The notes under the pieces were generated by a model. It saw only the letters and a list, made by a program, of their open reading frames with translations, did not search any database and was not told the origin of the DNA. This document shows positions 28,042 to 38,099 of a stretch of 47,383 nt of DNA, piece after piece. The position numbers and the translations under genes are program-made. The stretch's first letter is position 1, and each line of letters opens with the position of its first letter. The DNA comes from Micavibrio sp. (lineage in GTDB: Bacteria > Patescibacteriota > Minisyncoccia > Moranbacterales > GCA-2747515): positions 1 to 47,383 of the forward strand of contig DYDB01000001.1 of assembly GCA_020718085.1 (NCBI GenBank), written 5' to 3'.

Positions 28042-29544
28042 ATGAGCAAAGACTATATTATAGAACAGTTGAAAAAACAAATATCTCAAGCAAGTATTGA
28101 CACGCAGAGAGAAAAGGTTGGTACTGTGTTAGAGGTGCGTGACGGTATTGTTCGCATGGATGGATTATCTGATGTTATGGCATCTGAGATGGTGGAATTT
28201 GCAGATGGTACCGTGGGTGTGATACTTAATTTGGAGGAAGATCAAGTTGGCGCAATGATCCTGGGCGATTTCAAGGGAATCAAAGAAGGTGATGAGGTGC
28301 GCTCAACAGGAAAAATTCTTTCTATTCCTGTTACGGAAAAAGTTATTGGCCGTGTTATCAATCCAATCGGACAGGCAATCGATGGGAAAGAGGTGATTAC
28401 ATCAGATGTTGTATATCCGATTGAAAAACTTGCGCCAGGTGTGATCGAACGTAAATCTGTGCATCAACCGGTGCAAACTGGAATCAAAGCAATTGATGCA
28501 ATGATCCCCGTGGGACGTGGACAGCGTGAACTTATCATTGGTGATCGCCAAGTTGGTAAGACGGCGATTGCAATTGATACGATCATCAATCAAAAAGGAC
28601 AGGATATGATCTGTGTCTATGTGGCAATTGGTCAGAAAGAATCAAAGATTGCGCGTATCATGAATGAGTTAGAGAAAAAAGGCGCAATGGAATACACGAC
28701 GATCGTTTTAGCGGGTGCTTCAGACCCGGCAGCATTTTCGTTTATCGCACCATATTCCGGTGCGGCGATCGCAGAATATTTTATGGATCAAGGTAAGGAT
28801 GTATTGGTAGTATATGATGATCTTTCTAAACATGCATGGGCATATCGTCAGATCTCTCTTATCTTAAAGCGTCCACCAGGACGTGAAGCATATCCTGGCG
28901 ACATTTTTTATTTACATTCTCGATTATTGGAGCGTAGCGCAAAACGTGATGAAAAATATGGTGGAGGATCGATCACAGCTTTGCCGATTATTGAAACACA
29001 GGCAGGTGATGTAAGTGCATATATTCCAACAAACGTGATATCCATCACTGATGGGCAGATCTATTTGGAGGCAGATCTTTTTAATAAGGGTATTCGTCCA
29101 GCATTGAATGTGGGACTTTCTGTTTCACGCGTAGGATCTAGTGCACAAACGAAGGCGATGAAAAAAGTAGCTGGAAAATTACGTTTAGATCTCGCACAAT
29201 TTCGTGAATTGGAGGCATTTGCGCAATTCGGATCCGATCTTGATGCAAATACACGCGCTCAGATTGAACGTGGTCGTCGCACAGTGGAGATCTTGAAACA
29301 GGATCAGTATGCACCAATTCCTTTCGAAGAACAAGTAGTGGTATTGTATGCTTTGACGCGAGGATTTATGGATGATGTGGCTGTGGAAAAAGTGACGCTA
29401 TGGGAAAATGATTTCAAAAAGTTCATGCGTTCACAACGTAGTGAAATATTGCAGAACATTATCAAAGAAAAAGATCTGACTGATGAGATCATCGTACAGT
29501 TAGAACAGGCAATTAAAGATTTTAAAGACGTTTTTGCAGAATAA
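28042..29544 (+). CDS. atpA: F0F1 ATP synthase subunit alpha
   Basis: [54 protein letters not shown]. Confidence 0.98.
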   Translation: MSKDYIIEQLKKQISQASIDTQREKVGTVLEVRDGIVRMDGLSDVMASEMVEFADGTVGVILNLEEDQVGAMILGDFKGIKEGDEVRSTGKILSIPVTEKVIGRVINPIGQAIDGKEVITSDVVYPIEKLAPGVIERKSVHQPVQTGIKAIDAMIPVGRGQRELIIGDRQVGKTAIAIDTIINQKGQDMICVYVAIGQKESKIARIMNELEKKGAMEYTTIVLAGASDPAAFSFIAPYSGAAIAEYFMDQGKDVLVVYDDLSKHAWAYRQISLILKRPPGREAYPGDIFYLHSRLLERSAKRDEKYGGGSITALPIIETQAGDVSAYIPTNVISITDGQIYLEADLFNKGIRPALNVGLSVSRVGSSAQTKAMKKVAGKLRLDLAQFRELEAFAQFGSDLDANTRAQIERGRRTVEILKQDQYAPIPFEEQVVVLYALTRGFMDDVAVEKVTLWENDFKKFMRSQRSEILQNIIKEKDLTDEIIVQLEQAIKDFKDVFAE

Positions 29545-29550
29545 ACCCGT

Positions 29551-30507
29551 ATGTTAAATTCCAAAGAAATTCGACGACGGATCAAATCCGTCAATAATAC
29601 AGGAAAGATTACGCGTGCCATGGAAATGGTATCGGCTGCAAAGATGCGTAAATCTGTGGATCGCGTGTTGCAGATTCGCGCTTATGCACATGCCGCATGG
29701 AGTGTTTTGACGAATCTTGCGCGATCTTTCGAACAATATAATTATGGACTGTTGGAAGTGCGTGAAGTAAAAAACGTGCTGATCGTTGCTATAACATCAA
29801 ATCGCGGCTTATGTGGTTCATTTAATGCGCAAATTGTTAAAAAAATCCGTGAGGAGATCACACATCCGGAAAAGCTCAAGGTCAACCGTGTTGGTATGAA
29901 ATCAATCAAGTCAACTGTTGCGGATGAAGATTTGAAAATTGATTTTATCACTGTCGGACGTAAAGGTGAATCATTGGTGAAAAAATTAGGAAGAGGGATC
30001 ATTGCATCATTTCCAGATCTGACATATTTGCCGGGCATTGAGCAGGTGCGACCACTTTCCAAGATCGTAATCGATGACTATCTGGAAAAAAAATATGATA
30101 AAGTGGTTATTGCTTATACAGATTATGTGTCTACAGTGGTGCAGCAACCTAAGATACGACAGATCCTGCCAATTTCAAAAGTGGATTTGGAAAAGCAAAT
30201 TGCCGAAATGGATAATTTGGCAAAAGAATTCGGTCTCAAAAAACCGCATATGGAATATAAAGTTGAACCAAGTCCAGATGAGGTGCTAACACACATTTTT
30301 CCACGTCTTATAGAAATGCAACTGTATCATGCAATTTTGGAATCTAACGCGTCCAAAGAATCGGCACGTATGGTAGCTATGAAAAATGCAACTGATGCGG
30401 CAAAGGACATGAGTGCAGATCTTACATTGGCATATAATCAAGTGCGCCAAATGAAGATCACGCAAGAGATCGCAGAGATCAGCGCAGGGCGCGCGGCGTT
30501 GGAATAA
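29551..30507 (+). CDS. atpG: F0F1 ATP synthase subunit gamma
   Basis: KEIRRRIKSVNNTGKITRAMEMVSAAKMRK, SNRGLCGSFN, C-terminal YNQVRQMKITQEIAEISAGRAAL. Confidence 0.97.
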   Translation: MLNSKEIRRRIKSVNNTGKITRAMEMVSAAKMRKSVDRVLQIRAYAHAAWSVLTNLARSFEQYNYGLLEVREVKNVLIVAITSNRGLCGSFNAQIVKKIREEITHPEKLKVNRVGMKSIKSTVADEDLKIDFITVGRKGESLVKKLGRGIIASFPDLTYLPGIEQVRPLSKIVIDDYLEKKYDKVVIAYTDYVSTVVQQPKIRQILPISKVDLEKQIAEMDNLAKEFGLKKPHMEYKVEPSPDEVLTHIFPRLIEMQLYHAILESNASKESARMVAMKNATDAAKDMSADLTLAYNQVRQMKITQEIAEISAGRAALE

Positions 30508-30547
30508 ATATTTTGTTTTACATAATAAATCGTAAATTTTTTAATAG

Positions 30548-31933
<1,386 letters not shown>

Positions 31934-31949
31934 TAGTGATTTTTCATAT

Positions 31950-32372
31950 ATGTCTGTAATCAATCTAAAAATTATCACACCGGAAAGAATTGTTTTTGAA
32001 GGTGAAATTGATCAGGCAACATTGCCTGTGAGTGATGGTGAAGTGACAATTTTGCCAAAGCATCGCTCGTATATTGCATCCTTGAAAATAGGAGAGATCA
32101 TGATCAAAAAAGGATCTGAAGAAAATAGCATTGCAGTTGCAGGCGGTTTCTTGGAATTTGCGGATGATAAATTGGTTGTGCTCGCTGATGAAGCAGAACG
32201 CGCAGAAGAAATTGATATCGCAAAAGCGGAAGAAGCTCGTGCGCGAGCAGAAGATCTGAAAAACCGTGTTTTGCAGGATGAAACAGAATACGCACGCGTT
32301 GTAGCAGCATTGGAGTTGGAAATGTCAAAGATCAAGATCGCAAAAAAATATCTTACAAAACGAGGTTTGTAG
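31950..32372 (+). CDS. atpC: F0F1 ATP synthase subunit epsilon
   Basis: LKIITPERIVFEGEIDQATLPVSDGEVTILPKHRSYIASLKIG; follows atpD. Confidence 0.94.
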   Translation: MSVINLKIITPERIVFEGEIDQATLPVSDGEVTILPKHRSYIASLKIGEIMIKKGSEENSIAVAGGFLEFADDKLVVLADEAERAEEIDIAKAEEARARAEDLKNRVLQDETEYARVVAALELEMSKIKIAKKYLTKRGL

Positions 32373-32390
32373 AAATAGTGTTCTTACATG

Positions 32391-32424
32391 AAAAACAATC
32401 GCCGTTACGGCGATTGTTTTTATT
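32391..32424 (+). terminator. Rho-independent terminator of the ATP synthase operon
   Basis: AAAAACAATCGCCG-TTA-CGGCGATTGTTTTTATTTT. Confidence 0.9.
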
Positions 32425-32456
32425 TTATTGACTCGGAAAGTGAATTTGTCAAATAT

Positions 32457-32482
32457 AAAAGCGAATGAGTCATCCGCTTTTT
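32457..32482 (-). terminator. Terminator for the CMD-family gene
   Basis: Minus strand AAAAGCGGATGACTCATTCGCTTTTAT hairpin. Confidence 0.6.
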
Positions 32483-32490
32483 TGTGAAAT

Positions 32491-33018
32491 CTATTTTGTT
32501 TCTGGTAAGACGCGCAATGCATCATTGAAACGATTGAGAAAATTAAATGTGCCGATGACAGCTGTGATCTCAACGATTTCTTCATCAGTGAATGTTGATT
32601 GCATCCTTGCAACAAGCTCTGGAGCAATGCTATAAGCATGTTCTGTTGTAGCTCGTGCATATTCGATCGCAAGTTTTTCTTTTTCGTCGGTCGCTTGATC
32701 GATATGTGCCAATTCTTCTTCGGAAATATTAAATTCAACAAGTTTCATTTTTGTTGCACCAATGCAGAATTCACATTTATTAATATCGGACACAACATAA
32801 GCAACTTTCCATTTGAGTGTTGCCGATACGGGGGCATTATCCATGACAGATTTGAACAGTGAAAAGAAGCCAACCATTGTATCTTCACAATTTGCCATGA
32901 CCTGAAGCCATTTTGGCACCTTGCCCGTTTTTTGAATGAGATCATCAAATATCGTACGTGCCTCACCGTGTAATTCTTCGCAGGAAACACAGTGAACCAC
33001 TGGTTGTGTTGGGGACAT
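32491..33018 (-). CDS. Carboxymuconolactone decarboxylase / AhpD-like family protein
   Basis: LKWKVAYVVSDINKCEFCIGATKMKLVEFNISEEEL: AhpD-type CxxC helix. Confidence 0.85.
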   Translation of the reverse strand: MSPTQPVVHCVSCEELHGEARTIFDDLIQKTGKVPKWLQVMANCEDTMVGFFSLFKSVMDNAPVSATLKWKVAYVVSDINKCEFCIGATKMKLVEFNISEEELAHIDQATDEKEKLAIEYARATTEHAYSIAPELVARMQSTFTDEEIVEITAVIGTFNFLNRFNDALRVLPETK

Positions 33019-33068
33019 ATTCTTTTTATTTACACTTTACACGTGAAGTATAGCATGATGCGTAAAAC

Positions 33069-33097
33069 TTGACAAAAAATCAAATATTTGGTAGAAT
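33069..33097 (+). promoter_or_regulatory. Consensus sigma70-type promoter
   Basis: TTGACA - 17 nt - TAGAAT. Confidence 0.8.
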
Positions 33098-33174
33098 AGC
33101 ACGAAGCATAAAAATATCAGCATGTAACGCATAAATATGGTGTGCATAAAAGATGTTTTTATCTGGAGGAGTAT

Positions 33175-33249
33175 ATGAAAAAGGCATTTTCTGCCTTGAA
33201 GCGGGTTTTTAATTATCATAATTTTTCAGAAGTATATGGGAGCTTATAG
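33175..33249 (+). CDS. Putative leader peptide MKKAFSALKRVFNYHNFSEVYGSL
   Basis: Strong SD (GGAGGA) 6 nt before ATG; stop overlaps the start of the next gene in a different frame. Not in the supplied ORF track (too short). Confidence 0.45.
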   Translation: MKKAFSALKRVFNYHNFSEVYGSL

Positions 33250-34294
33250 CACAAAAAAGAAGGAAAATGTTGATTTTTATGGCATTTTTCAAACTGTTCT
33301 CGGTCATTTGCCAGAGAGATCGCAAGATATTATTGCGAAACGTTTTGGCGTGACGGAGAAAAAACCGTTTACTTTACAAGCGATTGGTGATGAATACAAT
33401 ATTACGAGAGAGCGTGTGCGACAAATTGTGCAGTCCGGCTTGCGTAATGTACATGAGATCGATGAATACGAGAACCTTGATCTTGCGCGCAATCTGATCA
33501 TTGAACTTATTCATGAAAATCATGGAATTGTGACTGAAGACGTGCTTTTGGATGTTCTTGGAGGTGAACATTACGCAACGCGAGGATCTGTGCGTTTTTT
33601 CATCGAGGGTTTCCCGGAAATCGAATTTGTAGATGCAAAAAAATATCCTGTCGTAGAACGTGCGGTAAAACATGTTGATTTTGATATGAATCATTGGCAC
33701 AGTGTGCATGATCACGTAAAAGCTTTGTTGGAAGATCGACAGGTAGTTCATACAATTGTTGATATTCATGGACATGTTGTACAAAAACACAAAGATGTGG
33801 ATCATGACAAATTAACAAAATATCTTTTTGTGTCGCGTGAAATTGATCGAAATCCTTTTGATAAATGGGGTATTGTAGAGTGGGACGATGTGTCTCCTCG
33901 TGGCGTCAGAGAAAAGGCTTTGCTTATCATGAAAGAACACAACAAACCGATGCATTTTCGAGAGATTGCGGAAGCAATTGATCATTATGGACTTGGAAAG
34001 AAGGGAAAGAAGTCTCATCCACAGACAGTACACAATGAGCTTATTCGTGATGATAATTTTGTATTGGTCGGTCGCGGTGTGTATGCATTAAATACTGACA
34101 GCTATATTAAAGGTACGGTAAAAGATGTAATTGAAAATGTATTACGTAACTCGCAAGAACCACTTACTTCAGAAGAGGTGATCGGTCGCGTGTTGGAAAT
34201 GCGTTATGTAAAACCATCGACGATCAAAGTGAATTTAAATGCGATCGCACAAAAATTGAATAAAAAATATACACTGGATTCCAAGCGCAAATAA
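33236..34294 (+). CDS. Sigma-70 region 4-like HTH fused to HARE-HTH (HB1/ASXL/RpoE-delta-type) domains
   Basis: LPERSQDIIAKRFGVTEKKPFTLQAIGDEYNITRERVRQIVQSGLRNV (sigma4); VREKALLIMKEHNKPMHFREIAEAIDHYGLGKKGKKSHPQTVHNELIRDDNFVLVGRGVYAL (HARE-HTH). Confidence 0.88.
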   Translation: MGAYSTKKKENVDFYGIFQTVLGHLPERSQDIIAKRFGVTEKKPFTLQAIGDEYNITRERVRQIVQSGLRNVHEIDEYENLDLARNLIIELIHENHGIVTEDVLLDVLGGEHYATRGSVRFFIEGFPEIEFVDAKKYPVVERAVKHVDFDMNHWHSVHDHVKALLEDRQVVHTIVDIHGHVVQKHKDVDHDKLTKYLFVSREIDRNPFDKWGIVEWDDVSPRGVREKALLIMKEHNKPMHFREIAEAIDHYGLGKKGKKSHPQTVHNELIRDDNFVLVGRGVYALNTDSYIKGTVKDVIENVLRNSQEPLTSEEVIGRVLEMRYVKPSTIKVNLNAIAQKLNKKYTLDSKRK

Positions 34295-34317
34295 TGCTAT
34301 AATAATTCTATGATGAG

Positions 34318-35601
34318 GTGTTCATCCGAGTTTTGTTCATAGTTTTCATGATAGAGTTTTTTTCTCAAATAATTACAACATTTCACATGACCTGGTATAT
34401 TACTATACCGGTGACTTTTTATTTGATCTTTCGCAGCTTGTGGGGAAGATATGTGTGCATCAATGATTTCTATGCAAAACAAAACGAAGTGCTTTTGGAG
34501 CTTATCGCTCCACGTGATATAGAAAAAAGTCCAAAGATCATGGAACGGGTATTTGACAGCCTCTCAGCAACTGATGCCGGTGTTAATATGATCAATAAAT
34601 ATTGTCATTGCGCCCAGAACCCATTTTTTAGTTTGGAGATCGTGGGCACGGAAGGTGTGGCACATTTTTATATTCGTACACCGAGTGTTTTTCGCACACT
34701 TGTGGAAAGCTCTCTCTATGCACAATATCCCGGTTTGGAAATCGCAGAGGTTGAAGACTATGTATACAATATTCCTCGCGTAATCCCAAATAAAGAGTGG
34801 ACGCTCAAAGGCTTTGATCTTAAGTTGCTCAAGCCGGATGCGTATCCGATCAAGACATATAAATATTTTGAAGAAGATGTAACAGGTAAAATGATCGATC
34901 CGTTAGCTAGTCTTTTGGAATCAATTAGCGCTTTGGGACCAGGACAACATATTTGGCTACAATACATCATTCAGACTGATCGACCAAGTTGGTTTGATGA
35001 TTGGGGCAAGGGTGCCGTAATGGATTTTTTGGGCAAAACACCCAAACCAAAAAGTATTTTCGATCGCATATTTCATGATATCAAAGATGTTTTTGGTAAT
35101 ATAATCACAGGTATTTTTCAGCCACCGGAGTTTACACCATATGGAGAACAAAAAAAAGATGAGCAACCGTTGGAATTTCGATTGACACCTGGTGAAAAGC
35201 AAACATTGAAATCTTTGGAAGAGAATATTGCAAAAGCGATGTTCCAAGTGACCATGCGTCTTGTTGTTGTTGGACGTAAGGATTTTTTTAGTGGAACTAT
35301 GCTCTCTGGTGCAATGTCATCAATTAAACAATTTTCTGATAATCATACGAATCAATTTTTTCCTGTCGATCGTTCGAAGGTCTATGCAGATTATGTTTTT
35401 ACAGAAAGTCGTGCAGCATACCGTATGCGCAAACTATTGGAGCGTTATCGTGATCGTGATGATACGGGTTATGTGTTTCATTTGAGCACAGAGGAATTGG
35501 CAACCGTATTTCACCTGCCGGATATGTCTGTGATGGCGCCGAGTGTGCGACATACGGATTCTCGTCGTGGCAGTGCACCGAGCAATCTTCCACTTGGATA
35601 G
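34318..35601 (+). CDS. Membrane-anchored protein of unknown function, partner of the downstream VirD4/HerA-like ATPase
   Basis: N-terminal TM helices, long soluble region, adjacent to the ATPase. GTG start at 34318 or ATG at 34348. Confidence 0.65.
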   Translation: MFIRVLFIVFMIEFFSQIITTFHMTWYITIPVTFYLIFRSLWGRYVCINDFYAKQNEVLLELIAPRDIEKSPKIMERVFDSLSATDAGVNMINKYCHCAQNPFFSLEIVGTEGVAHFYIRTPSVFRTLVESSLYAQYPGLEIAEVEDYVYNIPRVIPNKEWTLKGFDLKLLKPDAYPIKTYKYFEEDVTGKMIDPLASLLESISALGPGQHIWLQYIIQTDRPSWFDDWGKGAVMDFLGKTPKPKSIFDRIFHDIKDVFGNIITGIFQPPEFTPYGEQKKDEQPLEFRLTPGEKQTLKSLEENIAKAMFQVTMRLVVVGRKDFFSGTMLSGAMSSIKQFSDNHTNQFFPVDRSKVYADYVFTESRAAYRMRKLLERYRDRDDTGYVFHLSTEELATVFHLPDMSVMAPSVRHTDSRRGSAPSNLPLG

Positions 35602-35651
35602 CGACCATGAACTGTGTGATATAATTGCCTAATGTTAATAAATTTATATCT

Positions 35652-37424
35652 ATGACTGAAATTACAGCATTTGCAGAGACAAATTTTCGCAACAAAAGAG
35701 CAGCTTTTGGCATCAAAACTGATGATCGCCGTAGGCATCTCTATGCGATTGGTAAAACCGGTATGGGTAAGACAAATATGCTGGAGAATTTAGCCGTGCA
35801 GGACATCATTAATGGGCATGGTGTGTGCTTTATCGACCCACATGGAGATACAGCGGAAAAACTGATCGGTATGATCCCACCTGATCGGATTAATGATGTG
35901 ATCTATTTTAATCCTGCAGATCAAAATTTTCCTATTTCGTTCAATGTGATGGAAGAAGTTGCGCCAGAATTTCGTCCACTGGTTGCATCAGGCATGATTG
36001 GTGTTTTTCAAAAACTGTGGGCAGATTCTTGGGGTCCGCGCTTGGAGTATATTTTACGTAATGCAATTCTTGCATTATTGGAATATCCAGGTAGTACACT
36101 TTTGGGGATAATGCGTATTTTGGTAGACAAAAAATATCGCACGCGTGTAGTAAATCATATTCAAGATCCTGTTGTGCGTGCTTTTTGGACGGAGGAGTTC
36201 CCCAAATGGAATGAGCGTGTTTTGCAAGAGGTGATCTCGCCGATCCAAAACAAAGTCGGACAATTTATCACAAATCCGATCATTCGCAATATTGTCGGAC
36301 AGACCAAATCAGCGTTTGATGTGCGGTCGATTATGGATGAAAGAAAAATCCTTATTCTCAATTTATCCAAAGGACGAATCGGAGAAGATAACAGTGCGCT
36401 TATCGGTGCAATGCTCATTACAAAAATTCAACTGGCAGCAATGGCTCGTGTGGACATGGAGGAATCAGAACGTAAGGATTTTTATTTATATGTGGACGAA
36501 TTTCAAAACTTCTCGACGGAATCATTCGCAAACATTTTGTCTGAGGCGCGTAAATACCGCTTAAATCTTATATTGGCAAATCAATATATCACACAACTGG
36601 AGGAAGTGGTGCGCGATGCGATCTTTGGAAACGTTGGAACGCTCGTGTCGTTTCGTGTAGGAGCGGCTGACGCGGAGTATTTGGAGAAAGAATTTGAGCC
36701 GATATTCACCATGAATGATATTGTAAATTTGCCAAAGTACAACATCTATTTGAAACTCATGATCGATGGTATTGCTGGCGATGCTTTTAGTGCGACAACT
36801 TTACCACCGATCGAACGGCAATTTGAAGATAGTGCGGAAAAAGTGATCAGAGTATCGCGTGAACGATATGCGCAGGATAAGAAAGCTGTTGAGGACAAAA
36901 TTGCGCGATGGAGTGGTATGGTGGTTGCGACAACGCCAGACACAGTGATTGTGGCAAGCAAGGATGCAAGTCCGGTTGTTGCGATGAGTAGTAATGAAGA
37001 AAATGAAGTTGATGCAGATAAAAAAGATGTTGTTATCACGAAGCCTGCTATAGAAGATAAGCCAATGTATGATGCTACATGTGCTGCGTGTGATCTGGAA
37101 ATTAAAGTGCCGTTCAAACCAGATGGTAATCGACCTGTGTTTTGCAAAGAATGTTTCAAAGATCATCAACGTGCGGTGGCTAAGACGCAAGATGTGTCTG
37201 ATAATGTTCCACCAAAAAGGGAACAAAAACCAATAAGGGTAGTAAAGCCAAAAAAAGAGATCACTGAAGAAAATGTTGAGATTCCGACAGGAAAGAAGAT
37301 CATGAGCTTGACGCAATTGCAACATGTTGCACCGAAAAAATTCACACATTCGTCTAAAAAGCCGGATATTGACCTTAATTCCGTGCGAAATTTGATCAAT
37401 AAGTCACGTAGCGAGAGCCAATAA
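35652..37424 (+). CDS. VirD4/TraG/HerA-like type IV secretion-type ATPase with C-terminal zinc ribbon
   Basis: Walker A AIGKTGMGKTNML, FIDPHGDTAEKLI, Walker B FYLYVDEFQNFSTESFANILSEARKYRLNLILANQYITQL; C-terminal CAACDLEIKVPFKPDGNRPVFCKECF. Confidence 0.9.
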   Translation: MTEITAFAETNFRNKRAAFGIKTDDRRRHLYAIGKTGMGKTNMLENLAVQDIINGHGVCFIDPHGDTAEKLIGMIPPDRINDVIYFNPADQNFPISFNVMEEVAPEFRPLVASGMIGVFQKLWADSWGPRLEYILRNAILALLEYPGSTLLGIMRILVDKKYRTRVVNHIQDPVVRAFWTEEFPKWNERVLQEVISPIQNKVGQFITNPIIRNIVGQTKSAFDVRSIMDERKILILNLSKGRIGEDNSALIGAMLITKIQLAAMARVDMEESERKDFYLYVDEFQNFSTESFANILSEARKYRLNLILANQYITQLEEVVRDAIFGNVGTLVSFRVGAADAEYLEKEFEPIFTMNDIVNLPKYNIYLKLMIDGIAGDAFSATTLPPIERQFEDSAEKVIRVSRERYAQDKKAVEDKIARWSGMVVATTPDTVIVASKDASPVVAMSSNEENEVDADKKDVVITKPAIEDKPMYDATCAACDLEIKVPFKPDGNRPVFCKECFKDHQRAVAKTQDVSDNVPPKREQKPIRVVKPKKEITEENVEIPTGKKIMSLTQLQHVAPKKFTHSSKKPDIDLNSVRNLINKSRSESQ

Positions 37425-37561
37425 GTTTTTGCGCATGTAGTGACACGAAGATCGCTCGTCTCAATCTGTGAATAGAGGATTTTTATGTGTGGGCGTATTG
37501 AGTTTCACAGCATTTTGACATATGATATAAGAAGATAATTATTGATTGGAAAATACAGACT

Positions 37562-37837
37562 ATGTACATCGACACACGTAATATGAGTGACGAAGATCGT
37601 TCCAAAAAGAGACGGCAGTTGGTGATGCAACAGATATCATATCAATCTGATCTAAAAAAATTAGATCGTCGAAAAGGAGAGTTGCAAGATGATCTGCGAC
37701 GATTGGAACAAGAGAGAGACCGTATGGAAATTTATATTAAAGAAAACAAAGAAGAGGCGCGTAAAGCTTTGGATCGAGAGGTGTTCTTGCAGGATGAATT
37801 GCGGCATATTAAAAAAGAATTAATTGAGTTAGGGTAA
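37562..37837 (+). CDS. Small coiled-coil protein
   Basis: Highly charged heptad-rich KKLDRRKGELQDDLRRLEQERDRMEIYIKENKEEARK; between genes in an apparent run. Confidence 0.6.
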   Translation: MYIDTRNMSDEDRSKKRRQLVMQQISYQSDLKKLDRRKGELQDDLRRLEQERDRMEIYIKENKEEARKALDREVFLQDELRHIKKELIELG

Positions 37838-37842
37838 AGTTT

Positions 37843-38091
37843 ATGAGCAATGACATAGTCATATATGATGTGATAAAAGAGTATCTTGGAGATGAAAAAA
37901 AATTGCCAAGTTCATTGGACAGTGATCTGCAGGATTTTAGTGATGATATGGAAAAAGCAAAAACAGACGAAGCAAAGCGAGAAATTGTGGAAAGCTTCCA
38001 ACAGAAGCGCTTGCGACAGCGGCTATGGGATACAACTGGTCATGGCACGGCGCTTGTATATGATAAAGCTCTAAAAGAATTAATGAAATAA
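37843..38091 (+). CDS. Small conserved-looking hypothetical protein
   Basis: ATG 6 nt after preceding stop, 9 nt before alaS. Confidence 0.6.
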   Translation: MSNDIVIYDVIKEYLGDEKKLPSSLDSDLQDFSDDMEKAKTDEAKREIVESFQQKRLRQRLWDTTGHGTALVYDKALKELMK

Positions 38092-38099
38092 CATTTTAT

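Noticed and set aside
36746-37349. Minus-strand ORFs of 137 and 182 aa opposite the VirD4/HerA-like gene
   Set aside because: Antisense shadows of a well-supported ATPase gene; no domain signal.
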